Origin: Amphimedon queenslandica | Lineage: Eukaryota; Porifera; Demospongiae; Haplosclerida; Niphatidae | Direction: 5' to 3' | NCBI RefSeq assembly: GCF_000090795.2 | Contig: NW_003546280.1 | Location: 360,509 to 424,508, forward strand | Length of the DNA stretch: 64,000 nt | Shown here: positions 29,963-54,800 of the stretch, in pieces | How the letters are laid out: each line of letters starts with the position of its first letter | How positions within the stretch are numbered: the first letter of the stretch is position 1 | Program-made: the position numbers and the translations under genes | Notes under the pieces: model-generated | What the model was told of the DNA's origin: nothing | What the model saw: only the letters and a program-made list of their open reading frames with translations | Database searches by the model: none

Positions 29963-32899
29963 ATGGGCTCCTGCTACGAGGCAAGACTTTATTATCTCTT
30001 GATCGCTCTGGTGTTTCTTGCTGGTTCAGTCTCTTGTGCAGGTCAGTCTGCAACACCTTCAACAAGCTAGTTAGCTTGTTAGTAGAAACATTGCGATTCC
30101 TTAGTGCAATACATGTAACACACTATATGAATGTGCAGCTAGTAAATGACAGCCTCTTGAGAAGAGAATCCACTGAGAATGGTATGATAAAAATTAGGAT
30201 GAGACTGAGATGCCTATCCTGCCTGTTGACTCATTTTAGTGGCTGCTGTTGGTGATGTGCAGTGCAAAGCACAAAAAAATAATTAGTTGTAAGAATTCAG
30301 CCCAGAGGACAACCTCTCTACTGGAGATAATGGATAAATGTGTTGACAGTCAATTTGTGGTTTTGCACTACTGTGTGTGTATTGATAGGGGAAAAGATCA
30401 GTGGATTGGTGAGGGGAAAGGAATGCTAAATAAATTCCCCACTGGTCTTTCTCTTGCTGTGAAAAGTTTAGACAACATACACTTAATTAATGATGAGTCA
30501 CACATCAAAACATTTGAATTCTCATTTTCTTCTTTTTCTTCTCTCTCTCTCTCTCTTTCTCTTTTCTCTATAGATTCCTGTGACTGGGAAAGCTGTAAGA
30601 GAATATACGAACAAAACACTAACATAACTCGTAATATCACAAACGAACAGTTTTGCTCTTACATCACAGAAGCAGAGTTATGCATAGAACCTTGCGAGGG
30701 CGGAAATGTAGATCTGCAAATATTTAAAGTAACGCTGAAAAACAATAAAAAAACGAGGGATTGCTCGCAACCTACACCAGCGCCTTCCTCTACCAGTAGT
30801 AGCAGCAGTACTGAAACTGCTAATCCTACACCAACTCCATGTCATTTACCAGCGTTCTCTTCAGGAGTGGTCTCACAGCCAAAGACAGCAGAGTACAAAC
30901 CAGAAGTCTCGCCATCTCATGGGATTCTATGCAAGCCCCACCAGTATCACGCGCTGAGACAATGCAGCCTCTTCACTTACTCTCACTTAGAGAGATTCAA
31001 CAGGTCTACGGGTAGTTGCATACTGCCCGGATCATGGTACCTACTGAAGCACCCGGACGTCAGTATCGAAGTGACTGGACAAGTCAAGAGCAAACCATTC
31101 GGCCTATACACTGGACTTAACAAGGTACTTCAATTATGTACTTATACAGTAATTGTAAATTCTATTATTAACCTAATAAGGTAGGAACTGTATACAAGTA
31201 TAGTAGGGCACACATGCCTCATGTCTTATATCATGGATTCCTATTTATATCATTATCATTTCCTGTAACGTGTACACCCTCACGCTAATGTAGTACCGTT
31301 ATTAGATTTACAATGAGAAAGGGAGAGCCGTGTACACTTGTACAGCATTTGATTGCGCATATTGTCAATACATGTTAGAACAACACCATTCCTCTGTCAG
31401 TATAATTCGATAAAGATGAAAGTGTTTGGTTTAGCTGCCAGTGCATTGAACCTTGAAAAATCGTCGTGTCCTCCACACAGGTGGTGACCACTCTTTGGTT
31501 CAATAGACACTGCATCAAATACCATCAACATCATGTAGATACTACTCTCAGAAATTTTACTCTCAGAAATTGTGTAGTACATTATATCACATTTCATGAA
31601 AGAGAGTGCATTTGTGTGTGTGTGGGGTGAGGAGGCAATTATTGACAAAACTTTTTCACTCCCCAATTGTGTGGTTTAACTGTTTTGCATATCAATAGCT
31701 GTTTTTATGTAATTGACAGGTACATGGCATGCACTGTTAATGCATTGTGCCCTTGTAATACTTATCACTTCTATTACTCTTCACACTCTCTCTCAGCTCA
31801 TTGATCAGTTTATACTAGCATAATTGACTCATTACTATTGCAGCTGTAAAAGCTGTCGTCAGAGCATGCGCACCATCACCTTTACCTACACGTAAACACA
31901 TAACCAATAACTGTCTCATTCCATCATTATCAGTGGCTTATTGTCTTCTCTCATTAGGTTAACATAACATTCAGGTCAAAAGACTGCACGCTAGGAGCAA
32001 CATTCAACTACATTGCTACAGCAGATTCTCCTTTACCCGATGACGTCAGCTCAAGTAACTCAGCCGTGAAAGACATATACAGTCCGCTTGAGGTTAATGT
32101 CGATTCCTCTAAGACGACGGCAAGCATACTAGCACCATGGCTGAACCTGACTGTGGTTATACGGAAAGAGGGAGAGCACCTGAGTGTAGTACTGAGACTA
32201 CCGGCTGATTTGGTGGACGAGAGTGAGGGTTTGTGCCAGACCGGCTGTCCGAGTTTCATGCATTATGAAACCAGCCAAATACGATCGCAATCCTGCAGCA
32301 ATGACTCGTGGAATGCTTTGATTCAATGTTCAAGATTCTTACTTAATTTCGATCCCAGAAACACAGCCCAGAGCGCTACCCTCACTCAGTTATGTCAGAC
32401 TGATGTTATATACACTAATACCTACTCCATAATATCCCTCTATCGTGGCATTGCTCAAGATTTGCTAGCACTTCCTAGGACTGGGGCATACATCACGCCA
32501 GAGCCCTACCCACCAGATAATGGTATCAATATACATAATGGTACTATCACTACCAGTAGCAGCACTGCACCATCTGTCATTCATCCTAGCTCCACTGATA
32601 AACCTCTTACTACAAATACTCTTATCAGTAGCAGTGAAGGATGGACTCTAACTACTTCAACACATGCCACGCAACAAGGATCCTCCTATACTACCTCAGT
32701 ATCATCTTCCAAGTCTCTCTCTTCGACATTAGCGACTAGCACCTCCTCCTCTGCTTCTCTCTCTTCCTCTTCTACTAAAAATAATCCCTTACCAACCATC
32801 CGTATTGAACTACCTTCCTCAGGGATGGTCCAATCCTACACACTAACAATATTAGTATTGTCAGTCTTGGTCTCTCTTACTTGCATATTGACTTTATGA
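29963..32899 (+). CDS. Repulsive guidance molecule / hemojuvelin-like GPI-anchored protein
   Basis: Three exons (29963-30041, 30574-31124, 31958-32899) join in phase to 523 aa. Residues 1-26 are a signal peptide (YYLLIALVFLAGSVSCA). Next come an RGM-type Cys-rich N-domain (SCDWESCKRI, EQFCSYITEAELC, DCSQPT), a Ser/Thr/Pro linker, and a vWD-like core. The core includes QCSLFTYSHLERF, CILPGSWYLL, SIEVTG, NKVNITFRSKDC, LTVVIRKEGEHLSVVLRLP and CQTGCPS; each aligns with vertebrate RGM in order and cysteine placement. A Ser/Thr-rich stalk and a C-terminal hydrophobic tail (YTLTILVLSVLVSLTCILTL) indicate a GPI signal. RGMs bind BMPs and neogenin (family knowledge). The GDPH self-cleavage motif reads TYSH here. 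Homology was judged by eye; RGM type cannot be assigned. Confidence 0.82.
30042..30573 (+). other. First intron of the RGM-like gene
   Basis: A GT donor follows GCAG at 30041 and an AG acceptor after a CT-rich tract precedes 30574. The intron stays open in one frame over its second part, but that frame does not join exon 1 in phase. I see no separate gene. Confidence 0.7.
31125..31957 (+). other. Second intron of the RGM-like gene
   Basis: 833 bp of non-coding DNA bounded by GTACTT and TCATTAG. It contains a GAGCATGCGCA sequence near 31864 and a CA-rich stretch. No exon or ordered repeat is supported. Confidence 0.6.
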
Positions 32900-33202
32900 A
32901 TCATTTTTATACGCACAGACAGTATAAGCACTATATATATTATATTGACAATAACCACAACAGACTTTGTGTTTATATCTTTATTTTTGTCTAGCTCCCT
33001 CTCCATCTCTTGTATTCATGATTTTATTGTATTATATATTATTATTTTTATTTTTTATAACTATTATCATTATGTATTGATGTATATCAGAAACAATTTC
33101 GCTACAAGTGGTCTAAACAAAGAAAAAAGAAAACTGTGTGTGAGAGAGAGAGAGATACTACTATAATGCCTTGTCTTTCTTGGACAGTTTCAGTTTTGGA
33201 GC

Positions 33203-33208
33203 AATAAA
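33203..33208 (+). terminator. Polyadenylation signal AATAAA downstream of the RGM-like gene
   Basis: A canonical AATAAA lies about 300 nt after the stop codon at 32899. The distance is plausible for a 3' UTR, but no transcript confirms it. Confidence 0.45.
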
Positions 33209-34950
33209 CTTTGAATTGTTTACCCTAATACTTGCTCTAGAGGTATTCGTCGGGCCCTATGTGTATGCACATGTGTGTACAAAATAAGGAATAATAATCA
33301 TAAAATAACAAGGAGAGTGATTAAAGAAGGAGCAGAAAGGGAGAGAGAGAGAGATGAGGCATTCGTCACTTGCTGTAATGTAAATCTATCACATATACAC
33401 ATTTGATATGAAATACAATAACACAAATAAGAGTAATAAAACCACTAATTAATGTAATAATAGTCCATAGGATTAAAATAATAATAATGATGACCACAAT
33501 GTATTGATAAGGGAGCGCTACTATGAGTAGAGAATTGTAATTCTACAATTACATTATGTACCTAACAATTATTGTGTACAAGGCCATATGTAAGAAAACA
33601 ATACACAGGACAAAACCAGACAGAGTAAACATTATAAGAAGCCAATTCCTTTTTAACATGAAGGGAGAATAACCTCAACACAATGGAGTGTACATGTACA
33701 TATATGGCTATTATGTTCATATATGGGTATGTGTTAAATGAAAAAAAATTTCCGTGACATAGTGGAAGTGTTCATACAAGACGTTATTATTAAATAACAT
33801 TATTACCCCAACAATGAAATTGTAAAGCTAGCAATTGATATACACGCCAATACAGGTACGTGTACAATAAAAACAAGGGACTGCCAATACAACACAAATA
33901 AAAACAAACAGAGACCGATAGCAACAAGTACTAAATCTCGATAATAATGTACACATAGAAATGTCACTAATTTATTGTCAAGCATTATATCAATGAAGAG
34001 TATGCATTCGATGAATAAGCATTAATTTTATGAACATACATGTACATGTACATGTACATTAAGAATAGGGAACTACAATTGTATATGCATAGAGTAAGGT
34101 TGCTACAGGCTAATTTATGATTAGTGATACAGAGCTTAGACCTTTTGATCACTTATACATGGTTACATGGAGATTGTGCAACGTAGGACTAGTTCGCATT
34201 TCTCAGTTGACAAACAATTATACAAATATTTATATTTGAGAGATTCGAATAATTTATTTACTGCATTTCAATGTGAGGCAAAGAATGCAACACAGAAGAC
34301 ATTAAAAGTACATGTACAAGGTGATTAGGCAATCAAGGAGGAATATATACATGTACATGCGTACATGTACTGTGTGAAAATATGTACAGTAAGGTTAGTA
34401 GCAATAGAAATAATAGGATTCTTTACATATCACATGTATTAGTGAGGGAAAACAACTTATTAAGAATAGAGTGAAAGAGAAGAGAGAGAGAGAGAGGGAG
34501 AAGAGAGAGAGCTAAGTATATAAGAGAGATAAGGAGTGAGAAAGGAAGGAAGGAATAAATTAAGAGGAACAGAGAGAGAGAGAGAGTTCATGTACATGTA
34601 CATGTAGGTGTAAAATAGTGCGTAATTATGCAACCCAATAGTCTGCCATAAATAGCTAAACTTAAAAGAAAGTCAGCATAGTAGACTAGTAGTGGCTGGG
34701 ATGTGACATATACAATATACACCACAGACAATGCACATCATACACACACACACACACACGCATGTACATGTACATTGTCATTGTTAATTGTGTATATAAG
34801 TCAGTCAGTGAATTACATTTGTGTGTGTCTGCATGACTACTCTCTCTCTTTGTCAGAGCTAGTCCTTATCACAAGTTCAAGCTGGCCTGTAGTGAAATTC
34901 TAGTCAAATGAATACACTTATACCCAATGGGCAGTATATAAACACTACTA
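33209..34950. other. Gene-poor intergenic stretch with simple repeats
   Basis: No coding exon can be supported. The stretch holds several ACATGT runs (about 34038-34060, 34580-34605), GA-rich tracts (about 34475-34590) and a (CA)n run at about 34741-34759. It separates the 3' ends of the RGM-like gene and the convergent AT-hook-like gene. Confidence 0.6.
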
Positions 34951-37900
34951 TTATATCATGTGTACTTTTATAATAGCCTCTAGTAGTAAAGATTGGAGGA
35001 GGATTAAACACTGCGTGTGTGTGTGTTCTTTTGATGTTGTAGTGGCTTCTGATAATGGCCCATAGGTGTCCTCCTGGGGCTGTCATACCATCACAAAACA
35101 AACTAACATGATTTGGCTAACAATGTTTAATGTCATTGCGTGACTACATGCACTTGATGGAATTAAATGACATACTTTTGTACTAAAACATGCATTGATT
35201 GTCCATGGATAAAGGGATAGGGTGTAATGGCAATTACAGCTTAGTATGCAAGAAGGAAGATGATGTGGATGCGTGAGAATTGAATTCTGAGACAGGTGGT
35301 ATTATGGGTCACTGCTTGTAATTTCAATATTATTCAACTGTCTCAACTTTCTCATAACTGTAGTGCCTCTCTCCAACACCAGGCGACGTTGAGGTAATCA
35401 TATATTTTAAGATAAATCACGTACACATGACTAAAGTGGTACAGTTTCTAAGTACATGTACATGTACATACGCACAAAATTATTACTAATATTATGAGTA
35501 ATTTTGTGGAATTTTATTCAAAAAAAAAAAAACTGCAATTAGCTAGTGATTTGAGCCATCTCTGCTATGCGACATCAATAAATAAATAAATAAAATCAAT
35601 AAATAAATAATAATATGTACATGTCCCTAAGTATTAAATACCAGGAATATATAAACAAGAACAAAAATATATACACTTGCAGAGTGTGAATTAATGTGAA
35701 ATTCTCCAGCCCCTTCAGTATGTGTACATACAGCACTATATGTACATGTACATTGTACTATAAAACATGTACTAGTGTAATGTACATGTACTGTATGAAT
35801 GAATGGCCGCTATGTACATGTATATGTACACGAAGCAACAGCTGCAAAATTGTGCTACGGATGTACATGTAATTAGATACATACTAATAAAGGTTTTAAA
35901 ATATTTCATTGAAGCCATTATATACTATACGCACACAGTCACAAGTGTAGTACTATAAAAACTATAATTATTACTACAACGTATGTGTACTGGAACACAA
36001 TGTACATGTACTGTACACGTGAAAATACAGAAGTGAAGGTCATTTGATACGTGTACATGCGTGTTTATGATCATAATCAATTAAGTGGAGTTGTATGATG
36101 ACTATTATAAAATACTAAATGTCATAGTACACATTGATTGGAATTTTTTGCACTAAATTTCCTGTTAAGTTTAATAATGTTGTATAGATAGGGAGGAAAG
36201 AGAAAGGAAGGGGATATAGAGAAGGTAGGAGAGGAGAGGAAGAAATGTCTCAATTACCTCATCATAAGTATCATATAGCAGTGTGGTTGAGTTATGACGC
36301 GAGTCCAGGACAGTCTTTCGTCTGAGACCCATAGTGGATATTCTGGAAGATGTAATCTCCATTATTGATAAACTGAGAGAGAGAGGGGGGGAGAGAGGGG
36401 GAGGGAGAGGGGGAGAGAGGAGAAAAGGAAGAGGGAGGAAGATAAAATCAAGTACCGATACAATATATCACAATGCAAACAAACACTTATAAATTAGATT
36501 AAAGATAAAGTTGACTCTGTACCACTTGCTAGTGCAAGCGTGTGTGTGTGGTTGAGGGCATCATTGTGTGACTAGACTGTACACTACCTACACAATCATT
36601 CTCACAATTCACACAATACAGGAACTATGCACTAGGCACAAACATGTACACATGCACACATGTACAATCTATTAAGCTACAGTATACTATGCACGTAATG
36701 ATGTATATACATGTACATGTACTGTGTGGGTCTGGAATTTATAGTAAAATAATTAAAAAAGTTAATATAACTAAACGGTTATTAAAACAACAATAAAACT
36801 GTTGCTGTAATAACTAGTATGTACATGTACATGTATACTCCTCTAATGGACTTGCTTACCCTGATTGGTTGACTAGGGGTAGTGGTAACGGCCTTGACAA
36901 TTTTCTTCGCTTCTTTGGATGGTTTGAAGGCGGCGGGAGCTCTCTCGAAGACACAGACTCCTCGGCGTTCCTCTCATTCTCAGTCACACTGCTAGCAGTA
37001 TCTCCTGTAGCATCAGACTGAGAGTTAGCCCTCCCAGTACAAGATACAGAGCTGGTAGCAGCATTAGACTCGTTATTATTACCAGTACATGCTCTGGTGG
37101 TACGTTTAGTTATTGGACTGTTATTCTGTTTCTCTTGGAGCGCCTCACGACTGCTACGAGTGGCCATACGAGGAGAGGAGGCTTCACTCTGAGAGAGTAA
37201 GTGCCGATCCTTTATTGGAGACGACTGGATCTGTCTCCCTCTCTTGCTGGCCCTTTTAATTGGAGAGGAGTGCTCGCTAGGTGAGTCGTGAGGTGATGGT
37301 ACCAGGAGAGGTGGTGAGAGATGAGGTATTGGACTAGCCGTACAATCATTGCCACTTATAAGAGGGAGAGGGGGAGGGTTAGCATTAGCATTGGATAATC
37401 TTAACAAGTTCAGTCTAGTTAGCCTTCTTGTCTTTTGTGGTGTCTCTGGTATCAAGCTATCAGACTCTTCACTTTCAGGAATGTTACGTCTAGACTGTAA
37501 GGGAGATACCGATTCTCTATTCCTTCTCTCCTCATCTTCGCTATCAGACTCATACACGTAAATGGCTCGGGTTGGTCTTTTAAGCTTTCTTGGCCTCCCC
37601 ACACTCTTGCTTTGAGCCTTTTTTGTTACAAGTACTTCTTCTTCGTCTGTCACTAATGACCTGCTGCTGCTGGATTCACTCTCCTCCTCACTCTCTTCTC
37701 TATATGATACAACATGAGTCTTAGGTCTTGAGCTATACCTCTTGCTCGTTAGAGTAGGACGACTTTGTGTTCTTTTCTCCTTTTTACTTTTGCTCTTCTC
37801 CTCTACCTCTTCACTTTCGTCTGAAGTAATAATGATAACTTGTACTTTCTGCTCTGCTACTCGTCTTCTTCTACCAATGATGGACGCATCCTCAGCCTCT

Positions 37901-39112
37901 GGTTCCGGTTCTTCGGTACTTTCAGTCATTGTCCTGGTATTCTCGCTACTCCTATTTCTTACAGTTTCGCTCCTTTTTCTATTCTCGGTGTAATTCTGTA
38001 TTGATATCTCAGAGCTCATCTCCCATTCTGAGTCTGATCTTGATCCATTACTAAGAGGGCTTGGTACAACTGGTGTGGTACTTCTTGGCTGATTTGATGA
38101 GACAGCCTCCCCCTTGTCTCCGCCTTCTTTAAAGGCACCTCCCTGAGTGGGTACATGAGAAATACGAGAGATAGCGAGTGTGAAAGGTTTAAGTGAAACA
38201 TGACTTGAGTAGCTACATGTACTAAGAGTACAGCTAGGCGGAATGGAGGCATCCTTCTCTATCTCTCTCCTTTCCTTGTCACTAGCTCTTTTTATTGTCT
38301 TGTTGCTCTTTTTTGCTTTGTTCCTGGTATCAGACGTGCTTTGTGGAGGAGTGAGAGTGTCAAAGTTTTCGGCAGATTTTTGTTTTTTGTTAGTTGCAGC
38401 TCTCTTGACTTTAGGCATAACCAGTTTAGTTCTTTTCCTCCGTCTTCTTTTGTTGTAAGTTATCTCATCACCTCCACTACTATCGTCACCTTCTGAGTCT
38501 TTATTGTCTCCTTCTCTCTCGGTTTCTTCCTGTTGGAGGTCAGTAGATGATGAAGGGAGGGCGTGGTTGCTGGTGGTGGGTTGTTCTGTAGTGCTATTGT
38601 ATTGTCTTGGTTGTCTCCTCCTCCTTTGGTCTTGTTCTACCTATAGAGCAATCAAAAATTAAAAATAAAAGAACATGTACACATTAGGGTTTCCCACATT
38701 CGCTCAAAAATTGAGCGGTAGATCCTGTACTATTGTACAGGAAAATTGGCCAAAAATGACTAGGAGAGAATTCTCTATTTTTTATAATTTTTCCTGATAC
38801 ATATAGATGTTCTTATGTTGTGTGACAAATTTGAGCCGATTCCGATCAAAATTGGATTATGAATTTTTAAAGTTACTAAGCACTTAATCAAGGTGATAGT
38901 TACATGTAGTGTAAAAATTAAAATTATCATCTTAATATAAAGTTTGATCAAACCTCATTAATAGTTGTTGTTATATTTAATGACTCCTTCAATAATGAAT
39001 GATAAATGAGGTTTAGTTTAGATCCAGTCGAGTATAAAGTTGCTGCTGTTTTATTGTACTCATTTTCAAGTTTCAATAGTCTCAGTTCTGCTTCTAATCC
39101 TTCAAAGCTCAT
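34951..39112 (-). CDS. Unrecognised basic nuclear protein with an AT-hook-like motif, divergent from CHD1
   Basis: Exons 38954-39112, 36860-38640, 36258-36372 and a less certain last exon 34951-35079 join in phase to 727 aa. Residues 1-53 form an amphipathic helix likely to be a coiled coil (FEGLEAELRLLKLENEYNK). The rest is low-complexity Ser/Glu/Arg/Lys sequence with nuclear-localisation-like clusters (NKRRRRKRTK, HPKKRRKL) and an AT-hook-like core, SVGRPRKLKRPTR. Acidic SDSEDEE and EESEEESESSSS tracts and many Ser-Pro sites suggest phosphorylation. A more ordered patch, STMGLRRKTVLDSR, lies in exon 3. If the last intron is not removed, the protein instead ends about 30 codons after DTYDE. 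I do not recognise the family; a chromatin role is inferred only from composition. Confidence 0.68.
35080..36257 (-). other. Proposed last intron of the AT-hook-like gene
   Basis: Nearly 1.2 kb, long for this region, with a good donor (GAG|GTAATT) but a weak pyrimidine tract at the proposed acceptor. It holds several ACATGT runs and A-rich repeats near 35520 and 35580-35610. No other gene is visible. Confidence 0.45.
38690..38885. mobile_element. hAT-like MITE copy in the first intron of the AT-hook-like gene
   Basis: The left end reads AGGGTTTCCCACA, followed by a CCTGTACTATTGTACAGG palindrome and one core unit. The right inverted repeat is missing. Confidence 0.65.
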
Positions 39113-39385
39113 CTTTCACTGTGTAGATTAATTGGAGGATTAATTTGATGCACTTTCTTTTTCAAAATCATTAATTTCCGAAAAGCTCTTTGTTTATTTT
39201 CCGTAAACTTTAACGATTGAATTTCGTTCACTTTCGTTCACTAACTCCGGAAAACTTATTAGTTTTGCTCCGTATACTTTAAACCGCTCATTAATTAGAA
39301 CAATCACTCATGGCTCGAATCTCGGCTCAAGGTATTTGTTCTTAGGCGAGCCTTTCTCCATTTCTTTCTGCTGTAAAGACTTGTC
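39113..39385. promoter_or_regulatory. Divergent intergenic region between the AT-hook-like gene and CHD1
   Basis: 273 bp lie between opposed start codons. It contains a direct repeat TTTCGTTCACTTTCGTTCAC and several TTCCG/CCGGAA elements. Promoter function is inferred from position. Confidence 0.4.
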
Positions 39386-51513
<12,128 letters not shown>

Positions 51514-51698
51514 TATACACATGCAACGACTTTATTATTATTATTATTATTATCTCCTTCAATATTCTCTCCTGCGTCTCTATAAATAACATAATTATTA
51601 TTATTTCTAACACATGATTGAATTATAAATAAAAAGATAAAAATATTAATTATCTATTCATTTTTATAAATAATATTATTAAATTCATTAAAATAATG

Positions 51699-51731
51699 TG
51701 ACGTCAGCTGAGCGTGGTGCAATCTGATTGG
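51699..51731. promoter_or_regulatory. ER-stress response element plus CRE/ATF palindrome upstream of PDIA3
   Basis: 51713-51731 reads CGTGG, nine bases, then ATTGG: the exact reverse complement of the ERSE consensus CCAAT-N9-CCACG bound by NF-Y with ATF6 or XBP1. Seven bases upstream is the palindrome TGACGTCA (51699-51706). The element ends 86 bp before the PDIA3 start codon, a position typical for ER chaperone promoters. Confidence 0.72.
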
Positions 51732-51817
51732 TCAGAGTATCCTCATTAACACGTGTACAGACTCAAAAACTTAACCGTGGTTGCCAGTTGTACTGTCAGA
51801 GAAAAAAGAGGTGGAAA

Positions 51818-54800
51818 ATGGTTCGTTCTTTGTTCTTCTTGGCCTGTCTGGTCTTCCTTGCTTTTGCAGACGAAGAAGATGACCCTGGTGATGTCATAGT
51901 GTTGGATGACTCCAACTTTGCCGAAGGAGTCAATGTTGATCTCATTTTGGTCGAGTTTTATGCTCCATGGTAAATAAACAATACCCTATCCTGGTATGCT
52001 CTCACTTCTTTTGTTAGGTGTGGCCATTGCAAACGTCTTGCTCCTGAATATAAACAAGCAGCCACACTATTGAAACAAAGTGACCCACCAGTTCCACTGG
52101 CAAAGGTGCAGCATAAATTATGTATATACATGTATAAATTGTGGGTAAAAATATTGTGTATAGTGGGAAAATTACCAACGACTTACTTCTTGTCCTAGTA
52201 CACACAATTGAAAGTTTGTTTAGCAAATTTTATTTAATGCAGAAAAGTTTTTTCCCTTAAAAATTTCATTAATTTCCACATTTGTTGTAATTACGTGTAC
52301 ATTAGCAACAATTGCTAATCTGTAAGCGTGATTTCTGTTAGACTGATGCTATTATTTTGTTTGTGCACACATTTTGTCTGTGTGTTAGGTTGACTGCCCT
52401 GCTAATACTGCTATATGCAACAAGTATGGAGTCTCTGGCTATCCTACACTCAAGATATTCAGAAATGGCGAAATCAGCTCCGACTATAATGGACCAAGAT
52501 CAGCACGTGAGTAAAGGGAAGGGAGGAGGAGGAGGAGGAGGAGGCAGAGAGGAAAGTAGAAGGAAATAAAGGAAGAAAATGAAACATATTTTATTGTTAT
52601 TTTTATTATTATACCAGCTGGTATTGTTTCTTACATGGAAAAACAAAGTGGACCCAGCTCTAAAGGTTAGTAACAACAACAACAACAACAAAAATAACAA
52701 CGATAATATATTTTATTTCTAATTTATTTAGAACTTGGGTCTGTACAAGATTTGAAGAATTTCATTGATAGTGACGAACATACAGTCATTGGTATGTGAC
52801 TTACTAATCTCTCCCTACTCTTTCCCTTTCTGTTTGTAGGGTTCTTCACTGGTGACGACAGCAAACTGAGGACAGCCTTCATGTCAACTGCTAACTCGAT
52901 GAGAGAGGATTTCAAATTCGCTCACACGACGGCATCAGAAGTACTAGAGGAATATGGATACTCGGAGTAAAAGGGACTTACTTAGTATTCCTATTTTATT
53001 TATTTTTATATTTTTATTGTAGTCAGGTAGCTATATTCCAGCCTCCTTACATGGTAACGAAATTGGATCCGTCGCCATTTGTGTATGAAGGAGATGCTAC
53101 TGCTAGTGCACTGAGAGAATTCATTGAATCAGAGCAGTAAGTGATAATCTACAGTCATTATTGCTATTGTATTACTGGTTTGCTACAGTATGGGTATTGC
53201 TGGTGTAAGATCTACTGATGACGTGAAGTTTTATGACGAGAAGCCGCTCTGTGTTGTGTATTATGATGTCGACTATACTAAGAATCCTAAAGGTATAAGA
53301 GAGAGTGTGTGAAAAGGTCTCATTTTTGTTTATTTTTTTAGGTACAAACTATTGGCGTAACAGGTAAGTAACCAGGCATGTGATATTTCGTTACATTGAT
53401 GTTCTTACTAATTTATGAAAAAACATAATGTTTCAGTAATTACACATGTAGCTCTAAAAGAATCCCCCAAAATAATTATCATCAGAGCTTCCCACAATGT
53501 ATGTACACAGTACAGTAACATTTGGAGCAACTTTAAAAAATTCATAAAAAATTCAAATTTGATTGGAATCAGCTCAAAATTGAAAAACAGCATAAGAACA
53601 TGTATGTGTATCAGAAAAAAAATATAAAGATGGAGAATTCTCTCCTAGCCATTTTTGGTGAAATTCGGCCTGTGACCAAAGGCTATAGCCTTAGGTCTTG
53701 AGCCAAATTTTGCCAAAAATGGCTAGGAGAGAATTTTTCATTTTTATATTTTTTCCTGATACACATACATGTTCTTATGCTGTTTTTCAATTTTGAGCAA
53801 ATTCCGATCAAATCTGGATTTTTTATGAATTTTAAACTGCTCAAAAATTGGGCCAGCAACCAAAGGCTTATAGTCATTGGCACAATTTTTGAGCAACTTG
53901 GCAATCCACTGACAAGAAGCTACATGATCACTGTGCCAAAATCCTGTGGGCAACCCTGATCATTATTTATTATCATTATTAAATTAGGGTTATTAAGGTT
54001 GCTAAGCAGTTTGCTGATGATGGAGTTCACTTTGCCGTGTCCGATAATGAAGATTTCAGAAATGAAGTCGAAGCACTGGGACTCACTGGCAAAGAACCAA
54101 CTGCTGGTATTTATGATGCTAAGGGAAAATACGCCATGTCAAAGGACTTCAGTGTTGACTCACTGAAGGAATTTGTGCAGGACTACCTGGATGGGAAACT
54201 TGAGCCTCATATTAAATCGGAACCTGTTCCTGCTGATAATACAGGACCCGTTACAGTGAGGAATTGGGATTTTAGCTTACATTGAATAATTGCTATCTTA
54301 AATATAATATTCACTTTCATTTCTACCTCTCTCTCTCTCTCTCTCACTGCTGTCTTTCCTTTTGCTCTCTCACTCACTCCTTCTCCTCTTTCCTCGTTAG
54401 GTTGTTGTTGGTAAGAATTTTGATGAAATTGTAAACGATGATTCCAAAGATGTCCTGATTGAATTCTATGCCCCATGGTGTGGCCATTGTAAAGCACTTG
54501 CACCTAAATATGACGAATTAGGAGACAAAGTAACATTAATAATATTTAAATTTTGAATAAATGTATTTATTATTTACCAGCTAAAAGGTGATACCAATAT
54601 TGTCATTGCTAAAACTGATGCCACTGCTAATGATTATCCACCACAGTTTCAAGTCCAAGGGTAAGTGAGAGAAAGTTAATAGCAGTAATAATGAGTTAAT
54701 AAGCTCTATTGTTTCATGTTAATTGTCATGTTATATTTTTTCTTCCTCATACTATAGATATCCTACCATTTTTTGGGTACCAGCTGGCAATAAATCCAAC

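Noticed and set aside
30249-31184. A 311-residue frame starting inside the first intron of the RGM-like gene
   Set aside because: Only the part after 30574 is homologous. Starting there would remove the signal peptide, which exon 29963-30041 supplies in phase.
31864-31874. NRF1-type site GAGCATGCGCA in the RGM-like intron
   Set aside because: It matches only half of the palindrome and lies mid-intron; a similar sequence inside a repeat at about 49953 suggests background.
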